A stretch of 64,000 bases of DNA, from the NCBI GenBank assembly GCA_027488835.1, contig JAIYAW010000007.1, forward strand, positions 1 through 64,000. The letters are read 5' to 3'. Positions 35,379 through 45,443 of this stretch are shown here, piece by piece. This DNA is from Bacteroidota bacterium (GTDB lineage Bacteria; Bacteroidota; Bacteroidia; NS11-12g; UBA955). Below the pieces are notes generated by a model. It searched no databases, was not told the DNA's origin, and saw only the letters and a list, made by a program, of their open reading frames with translations. Both the position numbers and the translations under genes were made by a program. Each line of letters opens with the position of its first letter. Positions within the stretch are counted from its first letter, which is position 1.

Positions 35379-37622
35379 TTAAGAGCCACCCTCTTTTTCT
35401 CCATCCTTCAAATCATCGTTTTTCAATTTGCGTTCTACAGGTTTGGGTTTTTCAACTTGAATACCACCAAAAGTATAGTCAAAATTGATACGAACACCCC
35501 ACATTGTTGTTCTTCGCAATTCATAAAATGAGAAATTCAATCCTTTATTGTCTGTCTTATAGTCTACCTGTGGTGAAAGAGGATTATCCAAACCCAAACC
35601 TATGCCACCTTTGTCGTTGTTAAATCTCCTTTTTAAACTTATTACGTGCATGAACCAATTTGCTGAATATCCCTGCAAAGAAAAAGTAGGTGCATTAAAC
35701 CTTGCAAACATTTCAATTGTGTATTTTTTAGAAATATTATATGAGCCTCTTGAACCTACGCTATATGTAATTCCTTTGGTAATTAATCCGGCAGTTGCTC
35801 CTGTATCAACCATACTTCTAATATTTACAAAACCAGCACCCCCGTTTAAACTCAACATCCAGGTTTTGCCCTTAAAATTGATATTTACATCAAATCCTGT
35901 GGTAATATTTTGACCAATGTTGCCATAGGTTGTTTTGTAAACTTTGCTTTCATCAATTACGCGATAGGTTTCAATTGAATTATTCAAACGCTTGTGGTAA
36001 ACGTTGATCCCGTAACCTCCAACCGGTGTATAGTTACCAAATGACAATTCATAGTTTGTAGAGATTTCTGGTGACAAATAAGGATTTCCTGTGGTAATAT
36101 TTAACGGGTCACTGAAATTGGTATACGGATTCAGATAAAACAAGCTAGGACGTTGAATTCTTTGAGTAAAGTTAAATCGCAAATAACCGCCCTGTCCAAT
36201 TTTTCTAGATATATTTAAAAAAGGAATAAAGTTATTGTATGGCTTTCCTGTAAAAGAAATTTCTGTTGGTTTGCTTAAATTCCCTCCAAAGTTTGTATTC
36301 TCAAAACGGCCACCTATTTTAAGACTGTAATTTGAATTTATATTATAAATTATTTGCGAATATCCAGCGTACACAAATTGATAATAAGTAAACGAGTTGT
36401 TTCTAAAAGCAATTGTTGAAAATTCATTTTGAGGGATTTTTAAACTATCGAAAGTATAATCAGAAAATACAAAACGCCAAATTCCTTTCAATCCCAACTC
36501 TAACGAAATCTTTGAAGTCAATGGTTCAGTATAATCAATCTGTGTAGATAATTCGTTATTCTGTCCTACGTTTACACTTTTTTCGTTACGCAATAAATTA
36601 TCAGTTTGATTTTTTCTATCACTTGTATATTTTGCATTTTCTGTACTATTAGAAAATTGAGCAGACCAACCAAGTTCTCTGTCTTTTTTATCGAATTTTC
36701 TGCGATAATCTAAGTTGATGTCATACCCAATGGTAGAACTTAATTTATCTGAATTCTGATTCCACAGGTAATTCAAAAAACTGTCTTTGATACCCACATT
36801 GGTTTCCCAATCAGTTAAGGTGCTTCTCCAACCTGTACTTAACGATGCGGAAGCACTAAATGCATTCTTTTTATTGAAAGTGTGATCAACAGAAAACGTG
36901 ACTCTTGGCCCACCACCCCAGTTACTAAAATCAGAGTTTTGTGTCAGTTGATTTGTAAATCCTTGAATGGTATTTAATCTATTTGCTCTTGTAAATCCCC
37001 AAGTTCTCCAACCATGACCACCTATCATCGTAGTAAAATTAGTTTTACCACGTTGCACTGAAAACGTACCGCCCAAATTGGCACTTCGTGTACCCAAACC
37101 CATTCTAAAGTTGCCAGAATTTCCTTTTAGTCGAACATCCTTCATTATTATATTAATGACACCACCAGAACCCTCAGCATCATATTTTGCCGATGGGTTG
37201 GTAATTACCTCAATTTTATCAATATCATCGGCAGAGATTGATTTTAAAGCATCGGCAAGATTACCAGCAAGTAATCCTGAAGGACGGCCATTAATTAAAA
37301 ACCTGATATTTCTGTTGCCACGCATAGAAACATTACCGTCCATATCCACTTCAACCATGGGCACTTTCGACAACATATCGCTCAAAGAAGAACCTTTACT
37401 CGTAATGTCTTGAGAAGCATTATAAACCAATTTATCAGCTTGGTTTTCAATAATATTGGCTTGAACTTTAATTTCAAGCACTTTCATTTTTTCAATATCG
37501 GTTGTATCTTTCTTAGCTCTTTGCAATGTGTCTTTCTGTGCATAAGCAACAACCGAAAATAAAGCAGTAAGAAACAACAATATACTTTTCCTAGTCAAAT
37601 TCACGTTACAAAGTAAATACAT
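35379..37622 (-). CDS. TonB-dependent outer membrane receptor (OMP_b-brl_3 type)
   Basis: A 747-aa outer-membrane receptor. The signal peptide ends V-A-Y-A-Q. The plug region has S-L-S-D-M-L-S-K-V-P-M-V-E-V-D, G-N-V-S-M-R-G-N-R-N-I-R-F-L-I-N-G-R-P-S-G and K-I-E-V-I-T-N-P-S-A-K-Y-D-A-E-G-S-G-G-V-I-N-I-I, all signatures of the outer-membrane beta-barrel family 3 receptors. The barrel follows, and the C-terminus is Lys/Glu/Gly-rich instead of ending in an aromatic. The usual N-terminal carboxypeptidase-regulatory-like domain is absent. The substrate (metal chelate or other) is not evident. Confidence 0.88.
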   Translation of the reverse strand: MYLLCNVNLTRKSILLFLTALFSVVAYAQKDTLQRAKKDTTDIEKMKVLEIKVQANIIENQADKLVYNASQDITSKGSSLSDMLSKVPMVEVDMDGNVSMRGNRNIRFLINGRPSGLLAGNLADALKSISADDIDKIEVITNPSAKYDAEGSGGVINIIMKDVRLKGNSGNFRMGLGTRSANLGGTFSVQRGKTNFTTMIGGHGWRTWGFTRANRLNTIQGFTNQLTQNSDFSNWGGGPRVTFSVDHTFNKKNAFSASASLSTGWRSTLTDWETNVGIKDSFLNYLWNQNSDKLSSTIGYDINLDYRRKFDKKDRELGWSAQFSNSTENAKYTSDRKNQTDNLLRNEKSVNVGQNNELSTQIDYTEPLTSKISLELGLKGIWRFVFSDYTFDSLKIPQNEFSTIAFRNNSFTYYQFVYAGYSQIIYNINSNYSLKIGGRFENTNFGGNLSKPTEISFTGKPYNNFIPFLNISRKIGQGGYLRFNFTQRIQRPSLFYLNPYTNFSDPLNITTGNPYLSPEISTNYELSFGNYTPVGGYGINVYHKRLNNSIETYRVIDESKVYKTTYGNIGQNITTGFDVNINFKGKTWMLSLNGGAGFVNIRSMVDTGATAGLITKGITYSVGSRGSYNISKKYTIEMFARFNAPTFSLQGYSANWFMHVISLKRRFNNDKGGIGLGLDNPLSPQVDYKTDNKGLNFSFYELRRTTMWGVRINFDYTFGGIQVEKPKPVERKLKNDDLKDGEKEGGS

Positions 37623-37679
37623 AAAAACTTGTTGGATGTCACAAATAAGTTAAAACAATTTAAAATTCTTAAACGCGAA

Positions 37680-38948
37680 CTATTTTGATCGAATGGCAGT
37701 AACTGGATCCATTTTGGCAGCAGAAGCAGCCGGAATAAATCCAGCTACAATACCCACAAATACTGAGGTTATGATACCAATTAAGGCATCTTCCAGACCC
37801 AACGATAAAGAGGCCCCAGCACCGAGTGAAGACGAAAACGCCGCATTAAGTCCGTACAAAACTAGCCACACAAAGAAAATTCCGAGTAATCCTCCGGCAA
37901 TACAAAGCCAAATACTTTCTAGTAAAAATTGCACCTGAATAAACCAATTTTGGGCTCCCAAGGCTTTTTGAATTCCTATTTCTTGGGTGCGTTCTTTCAC
38001 CGACACAAACATGATATTGGCTACACCAAAACAGCCAACCAACATAGCAAATGCGCCGATAATTAATCCTATTTTCTTTATTTGCCCGAAAAGACTTGAG
38101 ATAGCATCGGTGATCATTGACATTTTGTTCACGGCAAAATCATTCTCGGCACCAGGTTTTAATCGTCTGTATGCCCTCATGCATTGAGCAACGTCAATTC
38201 TTAAATCATCTATTGAAACCCCATCTTCGGCCCTTACCATAATTTGCGCATCTTCGCTTTGCCGATAGGAAAAGAAACCCAAACCCCATTTCGAGGGAAC
38301 AAAAACACCATCATCACTCGAATTATTAATCATACTGGCACCTTCAAATTTACAAACCCCAATGACTGTACAAATTCCAGACCCTACCCTCACTTTTTTG
38401 CCGATAGGACTTCCCTCAGGAAATAAATTTTGAGAGATACTTGCACCAAGTATAACAACTGGTTGGCCATTAGTGCTTTCCTCGTAAGTAAAATACCTAC
38501 CAAATTCAACATTCACAGTTTGTATTTGGTTGTATTGATAAGAAACACATTTAATTTCAACTCCCTTCAAAGCATTTTTAGCGGTTTTCACATCAGCATT
38601 TTGCTGATAAAAATATGCAATTGCTTTGACTTTATTCGGAGTAATTCGGTCCACCAAAAAATCCGCTTCTTCAGGTTTTGTGACAGGGCGTTTTAAATAT
38701 TTCCACCAAGGGTAATTATTACCAAATTCATCCCACGGCCATTTTTGAATGAACACAACATCGGATCCAAATTTAGAAAATTGATTGTTCAAACTCTTTT
38801 CTAAAGAATGTACCAATGCATAAACCGATATGATACAAAATATACCAATTGTAATTCCCAAAACCGATAAAATACTGCGCAGTTTATTCTGCTTGATGGC
38901 AGAACCGGACATTTTAAAGGATTCGATTAAGGGGATTTTAATTGACAT
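37680..38948 (-). CDS. MacB/FtsX-type ABC transporter permease
   Basis: A 422-aa inner-membrane permease with TM1 at about 20-45, a large periplasmic MacB_PCD domain (about 45-260, with V-V-I-L-G-A-S-I-S-Q-N-L-F near 169-181), and three C-terminal TM segments of the FtsX type. The signature E-R-T-Q-E-I-G-I-Q-K-A-L-G-A near 320 is the coupling motif that contacts the ATPase. No ATP-binding gene adjoins it. It likely belongs to a mechanotransmission-type exporter acting on lipoproteins, peptides or macrolides. Confidence 0.9.
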   Translation of the reverse strand: MSIKIPLIESFKMSGSAIKQNKLRSILSVLGITIGIFCIISVYALVHSLEKSLNNQFSKFGSDVVFIQKWPWDEFGNNYPWWKYLKRPVTKPEEADFLVDRITPNKVKAIAYFYQQNADVKTAKNALKGVEIKCVSYQYNQIQTVNVEFGRYFTYEESTNGQPVVILGASISQNLFPEGSPIGKKVRVGSGICTVIGVCKFEGASMINNSSDDGVFVPSKWGLGFFSYRQSEDAQIMVRAEDGVSIDDLRIDVAQCMRAYRRLKPGAENDFAVNKMSMITDAISSLFGQIKKIGLIIGAFAMLVGCFGVANIMFVSVKERTQEIGIQKALGAQNWFIQVQFLLESIWLCIAGGLLGIFFVWLVLYGLNAAFSSSLGAGASLSLGLEDALIGIITSVFVGIVAGFIPAASAAKMDPVTAIRSK

Positions 38949-38952
38949 TCTG

Positions 38953-38960
38953 CGAAAGTA
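38953..38960 (-). promoter_or_regulatory. Variant -7 box (TACTTTCG) for the ABC permease gene
   Basis: The minus strand TACTTTCG is one base off TAnnTTTG and ends 4 bases before the ATG at 38948. Confidence 0.3.
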
Positions 38961-38977
38961 AATAAATATTAAAGTGC

Positions 38978-41900
38978 TTAATTTTTAATTGGATTAGGAG
39001 CTGGTTTTTTCCGTTTGAAAGTTTCAAACTCTTTGCGATACATGATACCCGTTCCTAGGGTATTTCCAGAAACTCCATTTGTTGTAGAACTTCCATTTTG
39101 CTGTAATAATAAATTATTACTCCTTGAAAAAGCCTTTATTCTCCAATTCTCATCGGTGGTTTTGTATTCTAAGTTAAAATTAATAGGCAAAGCAGCACTG
39201 CTTACCAAAACAGCCACCGTTGGATCATAATTCAAATCCAAACGCAATCTGTCTGACAAAAACCATTCTGTATTCAAGAACAATTTCGTATTGCTCGTTC
39301 CTGTTGAATTTCGCACATCATCAATATTCACTTGAATTCGGGTTGGAATACCGTATTTCGAAAACAAATCGTTTACCACCGAACTGGCTATCATAGAAAC
39401 ACTGTTTCCTGCAAATCCTGAACCACTAAAGTTGCTTGTTGCTGAAGCACCACTGCTCGAAAATGAAGGAGGAATAAAATTACCGAACAACAGCAATGCA
39501 ACTGCTTGACGCATGGTTTCATCTTTGTCGCTTCGAATTCTCTGAATTACAGAATTCACCTCGTTTGCAGAGGTCCCTCCAGTTGAAGCCAAATCAGGCG
39601 CTTGAATATCAAATCCAATCGATGGACTAAATAAATTTCCCTTTAAGGTAAGTAAACTAATAATTTTGGTTGCAGGGTAACTCGTTTTGGCACCAACCGA
39701 TGTAATCATGAGTGTTGAAGGAGATATTTTCTTTTCAATTCGCCCTACCAAATCTACGGTTGCATTGAACGGATCGCCATCCCAAACAATTGATCCACCT
39801 TTATCTAGCGATATTCGCTTTAATAAATTAATCCCCGGCAGTGAAAACGAATACTCACCTTGTTCAACACCAAAACTACCAAACATGTAAAACTTCTTGT
39901 CGAGGTCGTAAACCAATCTAAGTTGTCCATTGCCCCGTCCTTTGATTATATCTCCGAGCTTTTTATCTATTACAAACTGAACTTCCGCTTCAGGAGTTGC
40001 AATAATGTTCATGTTTATTTTACCAAAGCTGTTTGGTGTTTCCTTTTTTACGGTAGTTTCTTGTATTTTTCCTAAATGATTTCTAAAAATGATAGTCCCA
40101 GAAATTATATTTTCATTTGCCGATGAATATTGAATCGAAAGAAGTGAATTCTTGCGTGGTTTCAAATTAATATCCATATTAATTTGATTTAACGGCCCAT
40201 ACATGCGGCAATTGCCATCGGCCCAAGCATTTCCATAAAAAAGACTATTGTCTTTTTCTGTTGTCTGCAAAACTCTGAAATTTTTGAGACTATCAACTTG
40301 AAGATCCAATCCGAATTCCGAAAAGTTTTTATAAGTAAATGCCAATTTCATCCAAGCAAAGTTCTTTTTTGAATCATCAAAAACCTTCAATGGACGGACA
40401 GTAAATAATCCTTTTTCTGTAACCTTAATATTTCCTGATGTGGTGTATTCTGTTCCTAAATAATCCACTTTCATCCTGGCTTGCTCAATAGAAATCAAGC
40501 CTTCCGCTTTGGGATTTTCAGTTGTTCCGAATAGGTGAAAGTTCCCTCTTAAATATCCTTCCTTAAATCCTACGATACCGGTTAAAAATGGTTGTAAAAT
40601 TTGAATAGGTGTTTTCCTCGGCAGTTCACCATAAATATCCAAATCACTTCCGTTGGAGGCATTTACCTGTATGGCACCATTCATGGCCAATGATTTTAAA
40701 GGGCCGGAACGGAACAAGCAATTCATTTGTAAGAAACCAACCTTCCCGGTTTCTTTTATCGACAAATCTAAGTCGCCATATTGGAAACGGTTGTACTTAA
40801 TTTTGTTAACTCCTACTTCCCCAATAAATCTTGGATTACCAAGTAAAGCGCATATTTTTACATCGCCGTTTGCTTTAAATTCTAAACTATCCAAAGCCCC
40901 TTTCGGTAAAAACGGCTTTAAAACTTCTGGCGTTATGTTACTAAAATCTATCCGAAGAGTATCAGAATTTGAATGAGAAATATCACCTTTCACTTCCAAA
41001 TAATGGGTATTATCACTCAAATAAAAGTTCGAAATATTAATTCTATCAGGGTTAAATAAAATATTGGCTTGCCTATCCAACATCCAAGTGTTTGAGAAAA
41101 TTTTCAAATCGGTTTTATCTAAATTAAATTCGGCGGAGTTCGCATTTATTTTACCAAAAGCTGCTAAATCAAGAGAATATCTATTTTCCTTTTCATGAAT
41201 ATGTGTTTTGAGGGACATGAAATCGTTACCAATACCAGCAGCCATTTCAATTTGATCATAAAAGGTATTATCGAATTTACTTTGATTAGATAGGAATATC
41301 AATTCAGCAGTATTGTCTATCAATTTATCTTTGTGGATACTGATTTTGGTCTTCTCACTTGAAAACAATCCATATTCTAATGAAAACGGACCAACTTCTA
41401 AGTTGTACTTATTGTTAATTCCATTGTAATTTCCTACAATCGAAACTGGTCCAAGTCTCAAACCAGGAGCCACCAGAGCGTCTAACCAAACGGTTTGAAA
41501 CAAAAACAAATCGAACGCTACTGAGTCTGTGCATTTTTCTTTGGCAGCATCAAACCTGGCTGGCGACATGTCATGCAAAACTTGATCAATCCATAACCCC
41601 GTTTTTCCTAATTTCCAATTTCCAGAAATAAATCCATCTATCCAGTTTCCTACAAACTCAACCCTATCCACTTTCTTTCTGCGAATAAGCTGAGTGTTCA
41701 ACAAAAAATCCTGACTCCCACGATTTATTCGGCAATCAGTAAATAAAACTTCTCCCAAAATGGTATTGATGTCAGACCCTTTTATATCGGAATGAATATT
41801 CCCTCTGAAAGACGTTCCAATAGAATCAAATCCCAATCTATTGAAATCTAGATTTTCAATTTTGGCATCTACCACTGAATGTTGAGATTTGAAAATATTT

Positions 41901-43432
41901 TCAGCCAAATAATCAATTTGAAAGTTTGCTGATGGATCTTCTGAAATCATTGTTCCATCGAGAATTCCGTGATCTAGAATCCCTGAAATAGATGCATTTT
42001 CAAAGCGTCGATGGTTCATTGCATATGATGAAGTTGTAATATCATATTCAATAATTGCATTATCATCAAATCCCTTTCCTCTAAGCTTTACACCCATATT
42101 TGCTTTACCAAGAAAAGCGGCCTGCGGCAAAAAATGATTCCAATTTACAGAATCAACATGTACATCCAAATTATACCCCATTGGGACTTTCTCTTTGGAA
42201 TAATCCAAATCCAGCACCCCAGCCAAATTACCTTTGTCGGTTTTGATGTCTCCATCCCAATGAAGCAATCCCATAGGCAAATCCAATGCCCCGTTTAAAT
42301 TCACATATCCCAAATCAAGAACTGATTTCGGCAATTCAATTTCGGGAATAAGCGCAATGATATCTGCTACAAAAACCGTTGAGTGTTCAAATACAATACC
42401 ATTGAATAATGTTGAAACTTCGGGCAATCCTTTTAACACATATTTTAGATTCAACACGGTGCCGTTTTTTGTTTTTGCATTAAAATAATTCGACTGAATT
42501 TTACACAATGGACCCTTGATATCGGCATTGACGTCAAATATAAAATTTCTATTTTTTAGCCAGGGCGCAAATGCACTGATATCTGAAAGACAGATTTTAG
42601 AATTTCTCAGTTTCAATAAATAAATCACATCCGTAAAAGGTTTTTCCATTGCCGAAAAGTCTTTGTACATCATTGAAAACTTTGTCCCAATTACACTATT
42701 GGGAAGTTCCAATTTCATTTTATCGAGCGTTATTTGGGTATTGTCAATAATACAATTTGCCGAAAGGGATTTTATGTGAACACCACTTCTTTCAGTGGCC
42801 GACAAGTTTTTAATTTGGAATTGATTACGTCCTTTTTCATCAATCACCCATGACGGAATTTGTCCATTGATATTCCTAATTGCCAAATAATTGGGATTGT
42901 ATTCATATGGAATATTCTTAAAATCGACGGGTCTAAAGTCAAACTGAATAAAATTTGCATCTACCAATTGAATATTCTTGATTTTTAATTTCCAAGGTTT
43001 TGATTTCGAAATGGTATCAGACGATTTAAAATATTCCTCAATAAATTGATAGTTAACAACTTTTTCATTTTTATAATAGCCAATGTGGATAGCCATTTTG
43101 TTCAATTCAATGTCCTTTAAATCAATTTTCCTTTTCCGTAATGAAAAATGAGCCATATTAGCATTGAACGTTCTAGCGTAAAAGATGGTATCGTTGTGCT
43201 TGTCGAGAATCAACAAATCCTCTAAATGATAATTTCTTAAAAAGTCAATTTCTACGGATTTTACACTGACTTTAGTACCCAATTCCTTTGAAAGATAACC
43301 AGTTAAATATTGTGCAATTTCGGTTTGTACAACTTTATTACGGGTAAGAACAGCCACAATACTCGAAAAGAAAACGAGTAACAATAGCGTTCTAAGCAAT
43401 ATCTTCCGTAATTTTGAACTGCGTTTTTTCAA
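38978..43432 (-). CDS. tamB: TamB-like translocation and assembly protein (DUF490/AsmA-like)
   Basis: A giant inner-membrane-anchored protein of about 1,484 aa that bridges the periplasm and helps insert outer-membrane proteins or transport lipids. It has a short basic N-terminus, one TM segment, a chain of AsmA-like beta repeats, and a C-terminal DUF490 (TamB) domain. That domain has L-D-K-G-G-S-I-V-W-D-G-D-P-F-N-A near 1235 and K-L-F-L-N-T-E-W-F-L-S-D-R-L-R-L-D-L-N-Y-D near 1400. I chose the TTG start at 43432 (followed by two Lys codons and the TM) because a -7 box lies at 43439-43446. An in-frame TTG at 43483 would overlap tsaD. No ATG exists in the N-terminal region. Confidence 0.88.
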   Translation of the reverse strand: MKKRSSKLRKILLRTLLLLVFFSSIVAVLTRNKVVQTEIAQYLTGYLSKELGTKVSVKSVEIDFLRNYHLEDLLILDKHNDTIFYARTFNANMAHFSLRKRKIDLKDIELNKMAIHIGYYKNEKVVNYQFIEEYFKSSDTISKSKPWKLKIKNIQLVDANFIQFDFRPVDFKNIPYEYNPNYLAIRNINGQIPSWVIDEKGRNQFQIKNLSATERSGVHIKSLSANCIIDNTQITLDKMKLELPNSVIGTKFSMMYKDFSAMEKPFTDVIYLLKLRNSKICLSDISAFAPWLKNRNFIFDVNADIKGPLCKIQSNYFNAKTKNGTVLNLKYVLKGLPEVSTLFNGIVFEHSTVFVADIIALIPEIELPKSVLDLGYVNLNGALDLPMGLLHWDGDIKTDKGNLAGVLDLDYSKEKVPMGYNLDVHVDSVNWNHFLPQAAFLGKANMGVKLRGKGFDDNAIIEYDITTSSYAMNHRRFENASISGILDHGILDGTMISEDPSANFQIDYLAENIFKSQHSVVDAKIENLDFNRLGFDSIGTSFRGNIHSDIKGSDINTILGEVLFTDCRINRGSQDFLLNTQLIRRKKVDRVEFVGNWIDGFISGNWKLGKTGLWIDQVLHDMSPARFDAAKEKCTDSVAFDLFLFQTVWLDALVAPGLRLGPVSIVGNYNGINNKYNLEVGPFSLEYGLFSSEKTKISIHKDKLIDNTAELIFLSNQSKFDNTFYDQIEMAAGIGNDFMSLKTHIHEKENRYSLDLAAFGKINANSAEFNLDKTDLKIFSNTWMLDRQANILFNPDRINISNFYLSDNTHYLEVKGDISHSNSDTLRIDFSNITPEVLKPFLPKGALDSLEFKANGDVKICALLGNPRFIGEVGVNKIKYNRFQYGDLDLSIKETGKVGFLQMNCLFRSGPLKSLAMNGAIQVNASNGSDLDIYGELPRKTPIQILQPFLTGIVGFKEGYLRGNFHLFGTTENPKAEGLISIEQARMKVDYLGTEYTTSGNIKVTEKGLFTVRPLKVFDDSKKNFAWMKLAFTYKNFSEFGLDLQVDSLKNFRVLQTTEKDNSLFYGNAWADGNCRMYGPLNQINMDINLKPRKNSLLSIQYSSANENIISGTIIFRNHLGKIQETTVKKETPNSFGKINMNIIATPEAEVQFVIDKKLGDIIKGRGNGQLRLVYDLDKKFYMFGSFGVEQGEYSFSLPGINLLKRISLDKGGSIVWDGDPFNATVDLVGRIEKKISPSTLMITSVGAKTSYPATKIISLLTLKGNLFSPSIGFDIQAPDLASTGGTSANEVNSVIQRIRSDKDETMRQAVALLLFGNFIPPSFSSSGASATSNFSGSGFAGNSVSMIASSVVNDLFSKYGIPTRIQVNIDDVRNSTGTSNTKLFLNTEWFLSDRLRLDLNYDPTVAVLVSSAALPINFNLEYKTTDENWRIKAFSRSNNLLLQQNGSSTTNGVSGNTLGTGIMYRKEFETFKRKKPAPNPIKN

Positions 43433-43438
43433 AGAAAT

Positions 43439-43446
43439 CAAATATA
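43439..43446 (-). promoter_or_regulatory. -7 promoter box (TATATTTG) for tamB
   Basis: The minus strand TATATTTG ends 6 bases before the TTG at 43432, which supports that start codon. The gap between tamB and the divergent tsaD is then 42 bases. Confidence 0.5.
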
Positions 43447-43474
43447 ACCAAATAAACTCCAAACGAATCCACCA

Positions 43475-44482
43475 ATGAATCAAGCATCCACTATTTTGGG
43501 CATTGAAAGCAGTTGCGACGATACCGCAGCAGCTATACTTGATAACGAAATTATTTTATCAAATATTACTTCAACCCAAAAAGTACATGAATCATTTGGC
43601 GGCGTTGTTCCAGAATTGGCATCCCGAGCACACCAAAGCTTAATCATTCCAGTAATTGATACCGCATTGAAGGAAGCCAATATGTCCCTCCAAAATCTTT
43701 CTGCTATCGCTGTAACACAAGGCCCCGGCCTAATGGGTTCACTCATGGTTGGAATCAATACTGCCAAAGCACTTTCTATGGCTTTAAACCTGCCATTAAT
43801 CGGGGTAAATCATCTTCAAGCACATGTTGCAGCCTTGTATATTGACAATCAAGTTGAGTTTCCATTGCTATGCATGTTAGTTAGTGGAGGACATACTCAG
43901 TTAATTTGGGTAACCAATTTTATGGAAATGGAAATTATTGGAAATTCAATCGACGACGCCGTGGGTGAGGCATTTGACAAAGCAGGAAAATTGATGGGAT
44001 TGGGTTATCCTGGTGGTCCCCAAATTTCAAAACTTGCCGAAAATGGAAATCCTCTTAAATTTACATTCCCCGATAGTCAAACCAAAAATTATGACTTTAG
44101 TTTCTCAGGAATAAAAACTTCTTTGTTGTATTTTTTGAGGGACAATAATTTGAAAGATCCAGATTTTGTAGCAAATAACATGAATGATATCTGTGCTTCG
44201 TATGAGTTTTCGTTGGTGAACATGATGATTAAAAGGTTGGAAAAAGGATTGAAAGATTTAAATCCCAAGAGCATCGGAATTGTAGGTGGAGTTTCAGCCA
44301 ATAAAGCGTTGCGCAGTGCTTTAAATAAATTGGGAGAGAAGTACAACATACCATGCTATATCCCTCAATTTCAATATTGTACAGACAATGCCGCCATGAT
44401 AGCAAAAGCAGGTTCTTTTTTATTGAGGGACAAAAAATTTATGAAAATTTCAGATACTCCTTTCACCAGAAGTAAGTCTTGA
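43475..44482 (+). CDS. tsaD: tRNA N6-adenosine threonylcarbamoyltransferase TsaD
   Basis: Transfers the threonylcarbamoyl group to adenosine 37 of ANN-decoding tRNAs. The ASKHA-fold protein has 335 aa. The metal-binding H113 and H117 are in V-N-H-L-Q-A-H, with G-I-E-S-S-C-D-D at residues 9-16. Also visible are V-S-G-G-H-T-Q near 140, G-E-A-F-D-K-A-G-K near 170 and the final C-T-D-N-A-A-M-I-A. All key residues are present. It is divergent from tamB and 58 bases ahead of meaB, which has its own -7 box. Confidence 0.95.
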   Translation: MNQASTILGIESSCDDTAAAILDNEIILSNITSTQKVHESFGGVVPELASRAHQSLIIPVIDTALKEANMSLQNLSAIAVTQGPGLMGSLMVGINTAKALSMALNLPLIGVNHLQAHVAALYIDNQVEFPLLCMLVSGGHTQLIWVTNFMEMEIIGNSIDDAVGEAFDKAGKLMGLGYPGGPQISKLAENGNPLKFTFPDSQTKNYDFSFSGIKTSLLYFLRDNNLKDPDFVANNMNDICASYEFSLVNMMIKRLEKGLKDLNPKSIGIVGGVSANKALRSALNKLGEKYNIPCYIPQFQYCTDNAAMIAKAGSFLLRDKKFMKISDTPFTRSKS

Positions 44483-44520
44483 TTCAATATTTAGAAAAAT
44501 CATTTTTAATTAGGAACCTT

Positions 44521-44528
44521 TATCTTTG
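44521..44528 (+). promoter_or_regulatory. -7 promoter box (TATCTTTG) for meaB
   Basis: TATCTTTG ends 12 bases before the ATG at 44541. It overlaps an in-frame TTG at 44526, which is therefore not the start. Confidence 0.5.
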
Positions 44529-44540
44529 TATTTTAAACTG

Positions 44541-45440
44541 ATGTTGATTCCTACTCCTGAACTCATTGCTGAGGGCAACGAAAAAGCCATTGCGAGGGCA
44601 ATTTCTTGGGTTGAGAACAATCATCCTAACGCATTAGAACTTCTTAAACAATTAAACGGATTATCCGATGTAATTGGAATAACGGGACCTCCAGGTGCAG
44701 GAAAAAGTAGTTTGGTTCATGCATTGGCTAAGTTTTGGAGCAAGCAAAATTTACGCATTGCCATTGTTGCGGTTGACCCATCATCGGTTTTCAATTTTGG
44801 CTCACTTTTGGGAGATCGTTTGCGTATGCAATCTTTATTCCTCATGCCAAATGTGTTTATTAGAAGCATAAGCTCTCGTGGTTCACTTGGAGGATTAAGT
44901 GGAAGTATCATTGAGGTTATTGAGGTATTAAAACATGCCAAATTTGACAAAATCATTATTGAAACAGTTGGTGTTGGACAAAGTGAAGTTGAAATTGCGG
45001 GCCTAGCCGATACAACCGTTGTTGTTTCAGTACCAGAAAGTGGCGATGAAATTCAAACATTAAAAAGTGGAATTATGGAAATTGCCGATATTTTCGTGGT
45101 GAACAAATCAGACAGAGAAGGAGCTGAAGCCTTTGCAAGTCACTTGCAAAAATTGGCTCACTTTAGATCAACCCCTGAATGGGAAAACCAAGTAATCCTT
45201 ACCAATGCAATGACAGAAACTGGTATTTTAGAACTTTCGGAAGCCATTTCAAAACATGCCGAATATAATAAAGGCAATAACAGAATGAATTTTCTTTTGG
45301 CAGAAAGAGCCTATACCCTGATTCAAAAAAATAGAATGAAATCAGTAAGCGTTATTGCATTGAAAAACGAGATTGAATCATTAAGAAATGAAGATAATTT
45401 TAATCTCTATAGTTTCATCCAATCGAAACTAGAGCAATAA
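44541..45440 (+). CDS. meaB: MeaB/ArgK-type GTPase, methylmalonyl-CoA mutase chaperone
   Basis: A G3E GTPase that loads and protects the cobalamin cofactor of methylmalonyl-CoA mutase. From the ATG at 44541 it has 299 aa. The P-loop G-P-P-G-A-G-K-S is at residues 49-56. It has V-D-P-S-S near 82, S-R-G-S-L-G-G-L-S near 112, I-E-T-V-G-V-G-Q-S-E near 142 and the V-N-K-S-D G4 motif near 188. The mutase genes are not in the window. The start was moved to the ATG because an upstream TTG lies in the promoter box. Confidence 0.92.
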   Translation: MLIPTPELIAEGNEKAIARAISWVENNHPNALELLKQLNGLSDVIGITGPPGAGKSSLVHALAKFWSKQNLRIAIVAVDPSSVFNFGSLLGDRLRMQSLFLMPNVFIRSISSRGSLGGLSGSIIEVIEVLKHAKFDKIIIETVGVGQSEVEIAGLADTTVVVSVPESGDEIQTLKSGIMEIADIFVVNKSDREGAEAFASHLQKLAHFRSTPEWENQVILTNAMTETGILELSEAISKHAEYNKGNNRMNFLLAERAYTLIQKNRMKSVSVIALKNEIESLRNEDNFNLYSFIQSKLEQ

Positions 45441-45443
45441 ATA

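Noticed and set aside
37620-37680. Promoter for the TonB receptor gene
   Set aside because: CTTATTTG is one base off the -7 box and there is no -33 box at the expected spacing; too weak to list.
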